Assembly (NCBI GenBank): GCA_023387695.1
Contig: JAEWHT010000370.1
Coordinates: forward strand, 1-40,337
DNA length: 40,337 nucleotides
Reading direction: 5' to 3'
From: Pseudomonadota bacterium
Lineage (GTDB): Bacteria; Pseudomonadota; Alphaproteobacteria; Rhizobiales; Xanthobacteraceae
Part shown: in pieces, positions 25,702 to 35,040 of the stretch
Layout of the letters: each line of letters starts with the position of its first letter
How positions within the stretch are numbered: the first letter of the stretch is position 1
Notes under the pieces: generated by a model
Databases searched by the model: none
What the model was told of the DNA's origin: nothing
Seen by the model: the letters and a program-made list of their open reading frames with translations, nothing else
Translations under genes and position numbers: made by a program

Positions 25702-26652
25702 TCAGGACTGTTCGACCGACCGGCGATACGCCTCGTAGGCGCGCTTCAGGCCGTCTTTCAGCGACGTCGTCGCGCGCCAGCCGAGCTTGTCGAGACGGCT
25801 GACGTCGAGCAGCTTGCGCGGCGTGCCGTCGGGGCGCGAGGTGTCGTAGGTGATCTCGCCGTGATAGCCGACGATCTCGCCGACCACGCGCGCGAACTCG
25901 GCGATGGCGATGTCCTCGCCGGTGCCGATGTTGATGAGGTCGCTGCCTGAATAGGTCTTCATCAGGTGCACGCAGGCATCGGCCATGTCGTCGACATAAA
26001 GGAACTCGCGCCGCGGCGTGCCAGTGCCCCAGACCGCAACGCTTTTGGCGCCCGACAGCTTCGCCTCGTGGAAGCGGCGGATCAAGGCCGCAACAACGTG
26101 GCTCAGCTCAGGGTGATAATTGTCGCCGGGGCCGTAGAGATTGGTCGGCATCACGCTGATGAAATCGCTGCCATACTGGCTGCGATAGGCCTCCGCCATC
26201 TTGATGCCGGCGATCTTGGCAATGGCATAAGGCTCGTTGGTCGGCTCCAGCGGACCGGTCAGAACCGAGTCTTCCCGCAAGGGCTGCGGCGCCAGCTTCG
26301 GATAGATGCAGGACGATCCCAGGAACATCAGCTTCTCGGCGCCGTTCTGATGCGCGGCCTGGATCACATTCGCGGCGATCGCGATGTTGTCGTAGATGAA
26401 CTCGGCGCGCAGCGTGTTGTTGGCGACGATGCCGCCGACCTTTGCCGCGGCGAGGAAGATCACCTGCGGCCGCACCTTCGCAAACCACTCGAACACCTGG
26501 GCCTGGTTGCAGAGATCGACCTCGCGCCGGTCGACGGTGACGAGCTTCACATCTTCCCGCGCCAGTCGGCGCACGATTGCACCGCCAACCATGCCGCGAT
26601 GGCCGGCGACGTAGACGCTCTTGCCGTTCAGCTCAAACGGTACGCTTGCCAT
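25702..26652 (-). CDS. fcl: GDP-L-fucose synthase
   Basis: The 316-residue short-chain dehydrogenase-type enzyme has the NADP-binding GHRGMVGGAIVRRL (about residues 18-31), the catalytic Tyr-x-x-x-Lys in EPYAIAKIAG and the substrate region SSCIYPKLAPQPL. It converts GDP-4-keto-6-deoxy-D-mannose to GDP-L-fucose by epimerisation at C3 and C5 and reduction at C4. The product of Gmd, encoded directly upstream, is its substrate; the fcl start overlaps the gmd end by 20 bases. It is the last gene of the minus-strand sugar cluster. Confidence 0.95.
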   Translation of the reverse strand: MASVPFELNGKSVYVAGHRGMVGGAIVRRLAREDVKLVTVDRREVDLCNQAQVFEWFAKVRPQVIFLAAAKVGGIVANNTLRAEFIYDNIAIAANVIQAAHQNGAEKLMFLGSSCIYPKLAPQPLREDSVLTGPLEPTNEPYAIAKIAGIKMAEAYRSQYGSDFISVMPTNLYGPGDNYHPELSHVVAALIRRFHEAKLSGAKSVAVWGTGTPRREFLYVDDMADACVHLMKTYSGSDLINIGTGEDIAIAEFARVVGEIVGYHGEITYDTSRPDGTPRKLLDVSRLDKLGWRATTSLKDGLKRAYEAYRRSVEQS

Positions 26653-27703
26653 TCACAATGTCCCGTTTAGCCTCGACCAGATCGCTCGCCATCATCTCTT
26701 CGACGAGCTGCGTAAAGGTTCGCTTCGGCTTCCAGCCGAGCACCTGGCGCGCCTTGCTCGCGTCACCGATCAGAAGATCGACCTCGGTCGGACGGAAATA
26801 GCTCGGATCAATCTTCACCACCGTCTTGCCGCTCTTGGCATCGACGCCGGTCTCGTCGACGCCGGCACCGCGCCATTCGATGCGGCGGCCGACCTGCGCA
26901 AACGACAGTTCGACCATCTCGCGCACCGAGCGCGTCTCGCCGGTGGCGAGCACGAAATCATCGGGCTTGTCTGCCTGCAGGATCATGTGCATGCCCTCGA
27001 CGTAATCCTTGGCATGGCCCCAATCGCGCTTGGCCTCGAGATTGCCGAGATAGAGCGTCTCCTCGAGCCCGAGCTCGATGCGCGCCACGCTGCGGGTGAT
27101 CTTGCGGGTGACGAAGGTCTCGCCGCGGATAGGGCTCTCGTGGTTGAACAAGATGCCGTTGCTCGCAAACATACCGTAGGCTTCGCGGTAGTTCACCGTG
27201 ATCCAGTAGCCGTAGAGCTTGGCGACGCCGTAGGGCGAGCGCGGATAGAACGGCGTCGTCTCCTTCTGCGGGACCTCCTGCACGAGGCCGTAGAGCTCCG
27301 ACGTCGAGGCCTGGTAGAACCGCGTCTCCTTCTCCATGCCGAGGATGCGGATCGCTTCCAGCAAACGCAGCACGCCAATGCCGTCCGCATTGGCGGTGTA
27401 TTCCGGGCTCTCGAAGCTGACGGCGACGTGGCTTTGGGCGGCGAGATTGTAGATCTCGGTCGGCCGGATCTGCTGCATCAGACGGATCAGATTGGTCGAA
27501 TCCGTCATGTCGCCGTAATGCATCAGGAACGGCACATCGCCGAGATGCGGATCCTGGTAGAGATGATCGACGCGCGCGGTGTTGAACGAGGACGAGCGCC
27601 GCTTGATGCCGTGCACGACATAGCCGAGCGACAAGAGATGCTCGGCAAGATAAGCGCCGTCCTGACCCGTCACGCCGGTGATGAGAGCAACCCGTTCCTT
27701 CAT
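26633..27703 (-). CDS. gmd: GDP-mannose 4,6-dehydratase
   Basis: The 356-residue protein begins MKERVALITGVTGQDGAYLAEHLL (NADP fold). It has the Ser/Thr...Tyr-x-x-x-Lys active site in STSELYGLVQEVPQ...SPYGVAKLYGYW and the binding block NHESPIRGETFVTRKITR. It forms GDP-4-keto-6-deoxy-D-mannose from GDP-D-mannose. The open frame extends to 27775, but ATG 27703 gives the normal family start. The product can feed both Fcl (fucose) and the perosamine-type aminotransferase at 38298-39404. Confidence 0.96.
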   Translation of the reverse strand: MKERVALITGVTGQDGAYLAEHLLSLGYVVHGIKRRSSSFNTARVDHLYQDPHLGDVPFLMHYGDMTDSTNLIRLMQQIRPTEIYNLAAQSHVAVSFESPEYTANADGIGVLRLLEAIRILGMEKETRFYQASTSELYGLVQEVPQKETTPFYPRSPYGVAKLYGYWITVNYREAYGMFASNGILFNHESPIRGETFVTRKITRSVARIELGLEETLYLGNLEAKRDWGHAKDYVEGMHMILQADKPDDFVLATGETRSVREMVELSFAQVGRRIEWRGAGVDETGVDAKSGKTVVKIDPSYFRPTEVDLLIGDASKARQVLGWKPKRTFTQLVEEMMASDLVEAKRDIVNGKRTV

Positions 27704-27926
27704 CTCAGATCCATACCACCAGTTAGCCCGCTGACCATCAGATACCGCCGAGGCGATCGGCACGTCTATATTCAAGACTTCTATGGAAGATCAAGAACTT
27801 AATCGGAGCCATCCAATTTTGACCGCGTGATGAGAGGGCATAGCCGACAGAACGCCTCTTCAGCGCTAAACCGGCCCGTTTCGGCGGAGTTTCCGCACGA
27901 TGTCGCCAATTGAACTCTCGCCCAAG

Positions 27927-29453
27927 CTAACCTGGAATTGCGGCGGCAAGCTTCTCGCGGAGACTGTCATTCAGCAGAAAGCTGCCAGCCGACGCGACGA
28001 TCAAAAGCCAGAGCCCGCACTCGGTGACAAAATGTACCAGCCCCGTCCCCGGCATTGCCCAGCGGATCATGCCGCCCAATCCCCATCCAGCCGGCGTGAT
28101 CACCGCGATCGACGCGGCCAAGACCGCGATATGCCGGACTGGCCGCTTCAGCGTCTGACGCATGATGTCGACGGTCAGCCACCCGAGCGGAAAAAGCATG
28201 TCACTGCAAACCACGGCAAGCGCGGCGCCCAATGGTCCAAGTGAGGGAATCAACGACAAGGACAGCAACAGAAACAAGCCAAGCTGGAGACTTTTGATCA
28301 ACGCCAGCAAAGTTCCGCGACCACTAAAATTGGCATAGCTCGTCGCCAGGATTGATGGCGAAGCGACGACGGTACCGACCATCAGCGTCGCTGTCAGCAA
28401 CGGATCATAGGGCACAGCACCGCGGGTCCACAGCGCGAAAAAATCCGACCAGAAAGCCAACAGGCCGGAAGCGACCACCGCGGCGAGCAGGCAAATCAAC
28501 ATCGAGCCTCGTGCGTAAAGGCTGCGCAACTGATCCTTGGCGCCAATCGCATAATCGCGACCGAGCTCCGCCGCGAGCGGCAACGTCGCCTGAACGCAGA
28601 GAGCCCGAAGAAGCCCGGCCACGACGCGGGTCAGTCCCCATTGTGCGATTGCCACATGGTCGGACACCAGTGTGCCCACCAGCAGCACCGGCGCATTCGC
28701 CAACGCCAATTCGGTGGCACCGGCAGCGCCGAAGGGAAGAGCCATCCGGAATTGCTCCATCGCCCAGCGCGGCGAGCGTTCGCCCACACACGCGCCGCGC
28801 AAAAACGGAAACAAATGAGGAGCATCAACCACGACAACATAGAGGGCGACGGCGATCTGAACTAACACATAGGCCAGCACGACCGCGAGAAGACTACCGG
28901 ACCAGGCAATCACCGCCAGCTGACTGAGTTGCATCAACAGCATGGCCAGGCACTGCAATCGAACCGCACGACCGTAATGGCCGCGCGCGCGATAGAGAGC
29001 TACCGCCAAATTGGCCGGCACCGTGAGCAGTACACCCACACTCATCGTGCCGAATGCCAGGTTGAACTGAGGAATGGCCACGAAGCCAAGGCTGGCGGCC
29101 GGTGGAAAGATTAAAATGGCCGCCAGCACGAGCACCACGAGCGCTGCGGTGAGCATGAGGTAGACCCGCATCATGGCACGATAGAAATTTGCCGAGCGGC
29201 CGTCGCAATCGACACCGGAGCGAAATGCCAGAAAGCGGTTGATCGCGTGCACATGGAGCCCGCAATCCGAAATCAGGATCAGATTGCCGGCGGCGTAGAT
29301 GGTCAACCACGCCGCAAGCGTCGCACTGGTCCAGAAATGAAGGAATATCGGGATCAGCACGACCTGCTGACCAACGCCGAGCAGCATCTGGAAACCGTTC
29401 GCCGACCACCCCTGCCAAAGCCTGCTCCTGCGGCTGAGATTAGTAGCGCTCAC
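27927..29453 (-). CDS. Oligosaccharide flippase (Wzx/MATE-like)
   Basis: The 508-residue integral membrane protein has about 12-14 hydrophobic segments and few charged loops. It matches the polysaccharide transporter fold: an early GWSANGFQMLLGVGQQVVLIPIF and a charged N-proximal loop with NRFLAFRSGVDCDGRSANFYRAMM. It would flip the lipid-linked oligosaccharide unit across the inner membrane. The start is GTG 29453 with AAGGAAG 5 bases upstream. It is divergent from the glycosyltransferase at 29613. No Wzy polymerase or Wzm/Wzt pair is in the window, so the assembly pathway cannot be completed from here. Confidence 0.82.
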   Translation of the reverse strand: MSATNLSRRSRLWQGWSANGFQMLLGVGQQVVLIPIFLHFWTSATLAAWLTIYAAGNLILISDCGLHVHAINRFLAFRSGVDCDGRSANFYRAMMRVYLMLTAALVVLVLAAILIFPPAASLGFVAIPQFNLAFGTMSVGVLLTVPANLAVALYRARGHYGRAVRLQCLAMLLMQLSQLAVIAWSGSLLAVVLAYVLVQIAVALYVVVVDAPHLFPFLRGACVGERSPRWAMEQFRMALPFGAAGATELALANAPVLLVGTLVSDHVAIAQWGLTRVVAGLLRALCVQATLPLAAELGRDYAIGAKDQLRSLYARGSMLICLLAAVVASGLLAFWSDFFALWTRGAVPYDPLLTATLMVGTVVASPSILATSYANFSGRGTLLALIKSLQLGLFLLLSLSLIPSLGPLGAALAVVCSDMLFPLGWLTVDIMRQTLKRPVRHIAVLAASIAVITPAGWGLGGMIRWAMPGTGLVHFVTECGLWLLIVASAGSFLLNDSLREKLAAAIPG

Positions 29454-29612
29454 TCATCTTCCTTCGATGGACCCGCGGCCTCTTGACTGGCATTCCGCGC
29501 ACATACGGCTACGCGTTGCGCCCGGCAGCTTCGTGCTATAGAAACTTCGATCAAGGTGCGCAAAACAATTTAATTCGAGTTCGGACTGATCTGCCGTGCG
29601 CGGGCAGGCGCC

Positions 29613-30884
29613 GTGGCAAACCAATCAATGCCGGATAGTACGCAGGCTGCCATCGACGACCGGCACGAACCGGGCCCCGGCAAGCGGATTCGGTTCGGTA
29701 TTATTCTCGAACAGCATCTGGAGGTCGGCGGCGGATTTCAGCAGTCGTTGAACGACCTGCTTTGGTTTCGCGACTGGGCCTCCGCCACCGGCACGGAGAT
29801 CACCGTATTTACCGCACACGCGCGTAATGCCGAGGTGCTCGCGGGATTTGCCATCCAGGCCGAACTCCTCAAGCTTGGAATGATCGACCGGCTCTTTCTG
29901 CTTCTGAAGTTTTCCGGAGTATTCGACGCACTCCAACGTGGCTTGCGGCTTCGCCCGCCGCTTGAAATCAAGCTGATGAAAAAAGGCATCGATGTCGTCT
30001 ATTTCACAACGACATCGACCTGGCACTTCCTGCTCTACAAGCTTCCCTTCATCATGACGGTCTTCGACTTGTGTCACCGCGACGCGCCGGAGTTCGACGA
30101 GGTTCGCGAGTTCGGCTCGTTCGAGACACGCGAATTGTTGTTTCGTAGCGCCTGCACCAAGGCGGCGTTGGTGCTTACCAACAGTCCAGAGCTCATCGGC
30201 GATCTTGCCCGCTGCTATGCGATGGCACCAAGCCGGGCGATTTGCCTTCCGCTTTCGCCCTCGAATTTCGTAAGCCGGCCCGTTGCCGACGATATCGCGG
30301 CGGACTCGGCCGTTCTCGAAAAATACCGTCTGCAACCGGGATACCTGTTCTATCCGGCTCAGTTCTGGTCCCACAAGAATCATATCACCTTGATCGATGC
30401 AGTCGCGTTGCTGCGCGATCAGGGGATCAAACGGCGCATCGTGCTGTGTGGATCGGACCGCGGTACCCGAAAGCACATTGGCGATCTTGTTGCGCGTTAT
30501 CGCATCGAGGACCAGGTATCCGACATCGGGTTTGTCGATTCGACCGAGCTCGGAGCACTTTATCGCGGCGCAAGCGCGCTTGTGATGCCGAGCTATTTCG
30601 GTCCAACCAATCTGCCGCCGCTCGAGGCTTGGACCGTCGGGACCCCCGTCATATATCCGGAAGCCTTCAGGAGTTTCGTGGGCGACGCTGCGTTGTTGTT
30701 CGACTATGACAGCGCCCGCTCGCTTGCCGATGCGATCATGCAGATCGAATCCGACGATGTGCGCAGCTCGCTGCGGCAAAAGGGGCAGGCTCGACTGAAG
30801 CACTTTGCGAATGAGCTCGATGCCGGCCACCGGCAATTTGCCGAACAGCTGGCCCGGCTCAAGTCTCGGCGCAGAGCCGTCTGA
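29613..30884 (+). CDS. Glycosyltransferase (GT4-like, family A of the cluster)
   Basis: The 423-residue GT-B-fold enzyme has an N-terminal half with RIRFGIILEQHLEVGGGFQQSL. The C-terminal donor-binding half has YLFYPAQFWSHKNHITLI (about 246-263), IVLCGSDRG, IGFVDSTELGALYRGASALVMPS and FFGPTNLPPLEA-type EX7E residues (here YFGPTNLPPLEAW). It shares these blocks with the gene at 36220-37515 and is a paralog. No membrane segment is seen, so it is probably peripheral and uses a nucleotide sugar. It is the only plus-strand gene of the glycan cluster. The start may be GTG 29613 or ATG 29628; neither has a good ribosome site. It converges with the next gene with a gap of only 4 bases. Confidence 0.85.
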   Translation: MANQSMPDSTQAAIDDRHEPGPGKRIRFGIILEQHLEVGGGFQQSLNDLLWFRDWASATGTEITVFTAHARNAEVLAGFAIQAELLKLGMIDRLFLLLKFSGVFDALQRGLRLRPPLEIKLMKKGIDVVYFTTTSTWHFLLYKLPFIMTVFDLCHRDAPEFDEVREFGSFETRELLFRSACTKAALVLTNSPELIGDLARCYAMAPSRAICLPLSPSNFVSRPVADDIAADSAVLEKYRLQPGYLFYPAQFWSHKNHITLIDAVALLRDQGIKRRIVLCGSDRGTRKHIGDLVARYRIEDQVSDIGFVDSTELGALYRGASALVMPSYFGPTNLPPLEAWTVGTPVIYPEAFRSFVGDAALLFDYDSARSLADAIMQIESDDVRSSLRQKGQARLKHFANELDAGHRQFAEQLARLKSRRRAV

Positions 30885-30888
30885 CGCT

Positions 30889-32013
30889 TCAGGCCTGACG
30901 CAGCCGCTCGTTCAGCACCGCAAGGATCTCTCTCATACGATCCTTGAATGTATGGTCCCGCAGCGTTCGGGCGTGTCCCGCCGCCGCAATGCTGTCGAGA
31001 CGCGCGCCGTCCGACAGGAGCGCGTTGATCTTCTCGACGGCCTCGTCCCGATCCCGATAGGTCTCGACCTCCCTGCCGGGCTCGAACATTTCGGCGAGGT
31101 CATCTTTTTGATCGGTGAGCAGCATTGCCCCCATGCCCGTCGCCTCGTACATCCGCATATTGTTGGCGTGGTTTTCGGCGACAGCAATGTGCCGATTGAT
31201 CGTCATCCGGCTCCTGGCAAGAACTTTGTACATGTCGAGCGCCCACGCCTCGCCCTGATACTTTTCCCTGATCGGCGAAGTCGCTGGAAGCTCGGAAGCG
31301 CCATAGCCGAAAAACCGGATCGGTGTGTGGCGGGCCAAATGCTCGAGCAGCGGAATCGCCTGCCGATGGCCATGCCCCATTCCACCGACAAAGGACACTG
31401 GAATGTCTCGCTCAACGCCGTGAAACGCGTCAGCGATACCGGGCTCAAACGCCAACTTCAGATACCTGGAGGCGATCCCGAGCGCTTCGAGCCGCGGCAC
31501 AAAATGCGGAAACGAAGTAAAGATCAGGTCGAAGCCAGAGAGGAATGACACAGGCGGCAAGGGCGAAGCAATTTGCCCGACGATGAGCCTGACATCCTGC
31601 TTAAGCTCCCGCAACGCCTGCGCCGGGAAGAACGTCAAATCATGGCAGAACAAGACATCCGGCTTGAGCGCGCGGATCTGGGCCTTGGCGATGCTCAGAA
31701 AGCCCGGTAGCACGGCGAGAATATTTCCAGCCACCGGAACACGATAAAACCGGTGCGGCACCGGAAACGGGCTAACCCAAATTCCATGCTCGCGTGCCCA
31801 CGAAACCTGCAACTCGCGACAGTTCGGAATGAGATCGACGACTTCGCAGCCGAGGTCCGTCAGATGCTTGGAATAAAAATCCGACGTGCCGAAACGCGCC
31901 TCGATCAGCGATTGTTTCTGCTGCTCAAAACTCTCGGAAGCCAGCGACGGATGATCTGCGTAGTGCTGCGCGAGAAAACGCCGGTAATAATTATCGACAA
32001 TCGCTATTCGCAT
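30889..32013 (-). CDS. Glycosyltransferase with CgeB-like C-terminal domain (family B of the cluster)
   Basis: The 374-residue protein begins MRIAIVDNYYRRFLAQHY and has FYSKHLTDLGCEVVDLIPN, LIVGQIASPLPP, PVSFVGGMGHGH and the long C-terminal block ARSRMTINRHIAVAENHANN followed by MRMYEATGMGAMLLTDQ and FEPGREVETY. These fit GT-B enzymes of the CgeB/Glyco_trans_1_2 group. It is a clear paralog of 35041-36189, which has the same order of blocks. The donor and acceptor are unknown. A hairpin terminator-like element separates it from the upstream fdtA-like gene, so it may be expressed from its own promoter. Confidence 0.84.
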   Translation of the reverse strand: MRIAIVDNYYRRFLAQHYADHPSLASESFEQQKQSLIEARFGTSDFYSKHLTDLGCEVVDLIPNCRELQVSWAREHGIWVSPFPVPHRFYRVPVAGNILAVLPGFLSIAKAQIRALKPDVLFCHDLTFFPAQALRELKQDVRLIVGQIASPLPPVSFLSGFDLIFTSFPHFVPRLEALGIASRYLKLAFEPGIADAFHGVERDIPVSFVGGMGHGHRQAIPLLEHLARHTPIRFFGYGASELPATSPIREKYQGEAWALDMYKVLARSRMTINRHIAVAENHANNMRMYEATGMGAMLLTDQKDDLAEMFEPGREVETYRDRDEAVEKINALLSDGARLDSIAAAGHARTLRDHTFKDRMREILAVLNERLRQA

Positions 32014-32146
32014 TCTTAGCCTGACATAGCCGTAAGCAGGTCGGATCTGCGCAATTTGGCGGCCAAATGACGCGAGAGGATATCCACCTGGATGTGGAAG
32101 AAGATGAGCGACTGAGCGTCATTAATCAGGATACCGGGAACACCAA

Positions 32147-32183
32147 AACCGCGATCGGTCAAACAGCCCAACCGATCGCGGTT
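32147..32183 (-). terminator. Hairpin with 13-base perfect stem followed by TTTT on the minus strand
   Basis: Arms AACCGCGATCGGT (32147-32159) and ACCGATCGCGGTT (32171-32183) pair perfectly around an 11-base loop. Read on the minus strand it follows the fdtA-like stop and is followed by a run of four T. It probably ends or attenuates transcription between that gene and the glycosyltransferase downstream. A dimer-protein site is the alternative. Confidence 0.6.
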
Positions 32184-32218
32184 GCTTGAAGTAGGTAAAG
32201 TGCCCGATCGATGCCCAG

Positions 32219-32620
32219 TCAATCAGGCTTCAGAGCATTCCGGTCGTGGATGTAATCGTCCGCCTCATAGGGGCGATCACAGACGACGAGCAGCAGCGAG
32301 CCTGATTCGACGAACTCTTCGGTCGCGAAGATTCCCGGGCCGAGATTGATGAAGTCACCAGCTTCGAGCACAAAGCGCTCGTCGGCCGTTCCGTCGAAGG
32401 CGTCGACCTGGACCTTGCCGTGGAGACAAACGAGGAATTGGCTGCATACCTTGTGCGCGTGCCCTCCCCGCACCTTTCCAGCCGGAACGTCCGAGATCCA
32501 GAAAATGCGCACCGGCACGAAGGGCGCGTGCTCGACCAGGTCGACCACGCCCAACCTGCCACGATCGTCACCAACTACCTTGGCGCTTCCTCGCGTGACC
32601 CTGCTCAAGGCATTCGACAT
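32219..32620 (-). CDS. dTDP-4-keto-6-deoxyglucose 3,4-ketoisomerase-like cupin (FdtA/QdtA type)
   Basis: The 133-residue cupin has the motifs IFWISDVPAGKVRGGHAHKVC (with the conserved Arg-Gly-Gly-His-Ala-His), VCLHGKVQVDAFDG and FINLGPGIFATEEFVE. FdtA and QdtA move the keto group of dTDP-4-keto-6-deoxyglucose from C4 to C3. FdtA yields the galacto product (for Fuc3N) and QdtA the gluco product (for Qui3N); the two cannot be told apart here. The gene follows its aminotransferase partner by 2 bases, with GGGAAG before ATG 32620. A WxcM-like role with unknown sugar is the alternative. Confidence 0.86.
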   Translation of the reverse strand: MSNALSRVTRGSAKVVGDDRGRLGVVDLVEHAPFVPVRIFWISDVPAGKVRGGHAHKVCSQFLVCLHGKVQVDAFDGTADERFVLEAGDFINLGPGIFATEEFVESGSLLLVVCDRPYEADDYIHDRNALKPD

Positions 32621-32622
32621 GA

Positions 32623-33735
32623 CTACTTCCCAAAGAATTCGCGCATTGCGTCCGCGACTCGGTCCATTTCATCGACCGACATCGTAGCGAAGATCGGGAG
32701 ACTGAGAATCTGCTTCTGCAGCCTGTCCGTCACATCCAGCGGTCCAGCGACGCGGCCGCCGGCGGCAAGCCCGGGCTGGCGATGCGCCGGAAATGGGTAG
32801 TGGATCCCGGTCATCACTCCCGACTTCGCCAGATGCTCCTTCAACGCGTCGCGGCGGTCCGACTTGATGACGAACAAATGGTAGGCGTGATAGGCCCCCT
32901 GGTGTTCGACGGGCAGCGCGATCGGCAAACCGGCTAGACGCTCGTTGTAGGCGCGCGCGATCTCGCGACGAGCACGAACATCATCATCCAGGCCCTTCAG
33001 CCGCACGTTCAGAAAGCCGGCCTGCAATTCGTCGAGGCGCGAGCACCGTCCACCGGCAATTTCCGCAAACTGCGGCTCTCGCCAGCCATAGGCCCGCAAT
33101 TGACGGACCAGGCCCACGCCATCGGCAGAGCCCAAAACCGCGCCGGCGTCTCCGATCGCACCCAGATTCTTGGTCGGGTAGAACGAGAAGCAGCTAAACC
33201 GGCCGAAGGAGCCGACCGGCCTGTCCGACATGCGCGCGCCTTGCGCCTGAGCGCAATCCTCGATGAGCGAAATCCCGTGGTCCGCAGCCAATCGGACCAA
33301 TTCGCCGATCCGGGCCGGATGACCATAGAGGTGAACCGCAAGGATCGCCTTGGTTCGCGGACCGATCGCGGCCGCAACGCAGTTCACATCGATGCAGGCG
33401 GTATCGAACTCGACATCGACGAATACGGGTGTGGCAGACAGCGCGTTGATCGCGGCAACGCTTGGACCGGCCGTATGTGAGGGAACGATGACCTCATCTC
33501 CGCGGGTGATGCCCGCAGCCTGCATTGCAAAAATCAGGGCATCGGTGCCACTGCCGACACCGGTGGCCGCCTCCGTCCCGATCGAGTGTGCAAGCGCCTT
33601 CTCGAATGTATCAAGCTCAGGGCCAAGAATGTAGCTGCCCGAAGCGATAACGCGACGCATGACCTCGATGAGATCGTCCTCATATCGCGCGATATCTCGA
33701 CGAGGGCTCGCCAATGGAACGACGGTGGCTTGCAT
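32623..33735 (-). CDS. PLP-dependent sugar 3-aminotransferase (FdtB/QdtB-like, DegT/DnrJ family)
   Basis: The 370-residue aminotransferase has VGSGTDALIFAMQAAGI, ISLIEDCAQAQGA (Asp of the PLP ring) and the Schiff-base lysine Lys189 in FYPTKNLGAIGDAG. The PTKNLGA form is typical of 3-aminotransferases acting on dTDP-3-keto-6-deoxyhexoses, which suits its place directly upstream of the ketoisomerase gene. It should give dTDP-Fuc3N or dTDP-Qui3N. ATG 33735 (MQATVVPLASPRRD) fits family length; the frame is open to 33873 but the extension is Arg-rich and unlike the family. The usual N-acetyltransferase (FdtC/QdtC) is not in the window. Confidence 0.9.
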   Translation of the reverse strand: MQATVVPLASPRRDIARYEDDLIEVMRRVIASGSYILGPELDTFEKALAHSIGTEAATGVGSGTDALIFAMQAAGITRGDEVIVPSHTAGPSVAAINALSATPVFVDVEFDTACIDVNCVAAAIGPRTKAILAVHLYGHPARIGELVRLAADHGISLIEDCAQAQGARMSDRPVGSFGRFSCFSFYPTKNLGAIGDAGAVLGSADGVGLVRQLRAYGWREPQFAEIAGGRCSRLDELQAGFLNVRLKGLDDDVRARREIARAYNERLAGLPIALPVEHQGAYHAYHLFVIKSDRRDALKEHLAKSGVMTGIHYPFPAHRQPGLAAGGRVAGPLDVTDRLQKQILSLPIFATMSVDEMDRVADAMREFFGK

Positions 33736-33912
33736 TTCTGGACCGATTACCGAGGGTTGCTGATTCAATGTTACTGGCTTGGGATTGGCACTTCGCCGAG
33801 AGCCCGCTTGAAGACAGCGCCGCGGCGAGGCGCTTCTCGCGCGTCCATGCGGCCTCTGCGATGCGGGATACATTCTCGCGGCATGGTGCCGCGCTCTGAC
33901 CTCATGCGAGGC

Positions 33913-34788
33913 TCACACGAGCAAAGGCAACTCGCGCAGATAGGCACCATATTCACTAGCGCCAAATCGAGCCGCCGCGCTTGCGAGCTCCGTTTTGGTG
34001 ATCCAGCCCTTGCGGAACGCGATCTCCTCGAGGCATGCGATCCGCAGCCCCTGCCGCCTCTGCAATGTGGCAACGAAATTCGTCGCATCGAGCATCGAAG
34101 CGCAGGTTCCGGTGTCGAGCCACGCAAAGCCTCGACCAAGCTGCTCGACGTACAGCTCGCGCGTCTCGAGGTAGCGCCGGTTCAAGTCCGTGATTTCCAG
34201 CTCGCCGCGCGCCGAAGGCTTCAGAGTCCGCGCGAAGCGCGGCGCTCGGTCGTCGTAGAAATAGAGACCAACCACTGCGGAATTTGATTTTGGCTTTTCC
34301 GGCTTTTCCTCGATGTCGGTCGCGCGACCATGCTCATCGAAGACCACGACGCCGAAGTCGCGCGGATTTTGCACCGGATAGCTGAAGATGGTCGCGCCGG
34401 CGTCCCGCCGGCCGGCGCTACTCAAGTGATCCGAAAAGCCTTCGCCATAGAAGACGTTGTCGCCCAAGACCAACGCACTGGCAGCACCATCAAGAAAACT
34501 CTCGCCGATCAGAAACGCCTCGGCCAGCCCGGACGGCTCTTGCTGAACGCCATATTCGAGACGAATACCCAGACGCGATCCATCACCCAGGAGTTCGCGG
34601 AACAAGGGAATGTCGCGTGGCGTCGAGATGAGCAAGACCTCGCGAATATCGCTCAGCATCAGCGTCGAGAGCGAGTAATAGATCATCGGCTTGTCATAGA
34701 TTGGAAGCAACTGCTTGCTCACCGCCGCTGTCATCGGAAAGAGACGTGAACCCGTTCCCCCAGCCAACACGATACCTCGGCGTGACAT
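33913..34788 (-). CDS. rmlA: Glucose-1-phosphate thymidylyltransferase
   Basis: The 291-residue nucleotidyltransferase has the signature GIVLAGGTGSRLFPMT and KQLLPIYDKPMIYY (residues about 4-37). LVLGDNVFYG, the divalent-metal region NPRDFGVVVFDEHG and LDTGTCASMLDATNFV are also present. It makes dTDP-glucose from glucose-1-phosphate and dTTP. ATG 34788 has AAGGA 7 bases upstream. It supplies the dTDP branch together with the two downstream genes. The next enzyme of the path, dTDP-glucose 4,6-dehydratase (rmlB), is absent from the window. Confidence 0.95.
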   Translation of the reverse strand: MSRRGIVLAGGTGSRLFPMTAAVSKQLLPIYDKPMIYYSLSTLMLSDIREVLLISTPRDIPLFRELLGDGSRLGIRLEYGVQQEPSGLAEAFLIGESFLDGAASALVLGDNVFYGEGFSDHLSSAGRRDAGATIFSYPVQNPRDFGVVVFDEHGRATDIEEKPEKPKSNSAVVGLYFYDDRAPRFARTLKPSARGELEITDLNRRYLETRELYVEQLGRGFAWLDTGTCASMLDATNFVATLQRRQGLRIACLEEIAFRKGWITKTELASAAARFGASEYGAYLRELPLLV

Positions 34789-35040
34789 CGATGTTCCTTT
34801 TCTTCCCAAATGCTTGAGCGTCAGGCAGCACTACAGCGGCGAGCAGGCGTGGTCGCGCCATAGCTCACCCACCGGGTGATTAGCGCGAAGGACCGCTTGT
34901 TGTAGCAATCATTTCAGGATCGAGAGTTTTCCGGGCGCGCCGTAGCGATCATCCCAGATTTAGCCGATATATGGCCCGGCGTCGCAGGCGATGGACGCCG
35001 TTGAAGTCTGCCCTCACGCCATCGTAACCTGGTTGAGCCG

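Noticed and set aside
29483..29542. Promoter-like boxes (TTGACT, TTGCGC, TATAGA) upstream of the plus-strand glycosyltransferase
   Set aside because: The spacings are 13-15 bases, too short for a standard sigma-70 promoter, so no promoter call is made.
32016..32222. 68-codon minus-strand frame between the fdtA-like and glycosyltransferase genes
   Set aside because: It covers the terminator-like hairpin and has no ribosome site or known pattern, so it is most likely non-coding.
34865..34879. Small hairpin TCACCC-ACC-GGGTGA between rmlA and the upstream glycosyltransferase
   Set aside because: The 6-base stem is short, with a 3-base loop and no T run on either side; such structures are expected by chance.
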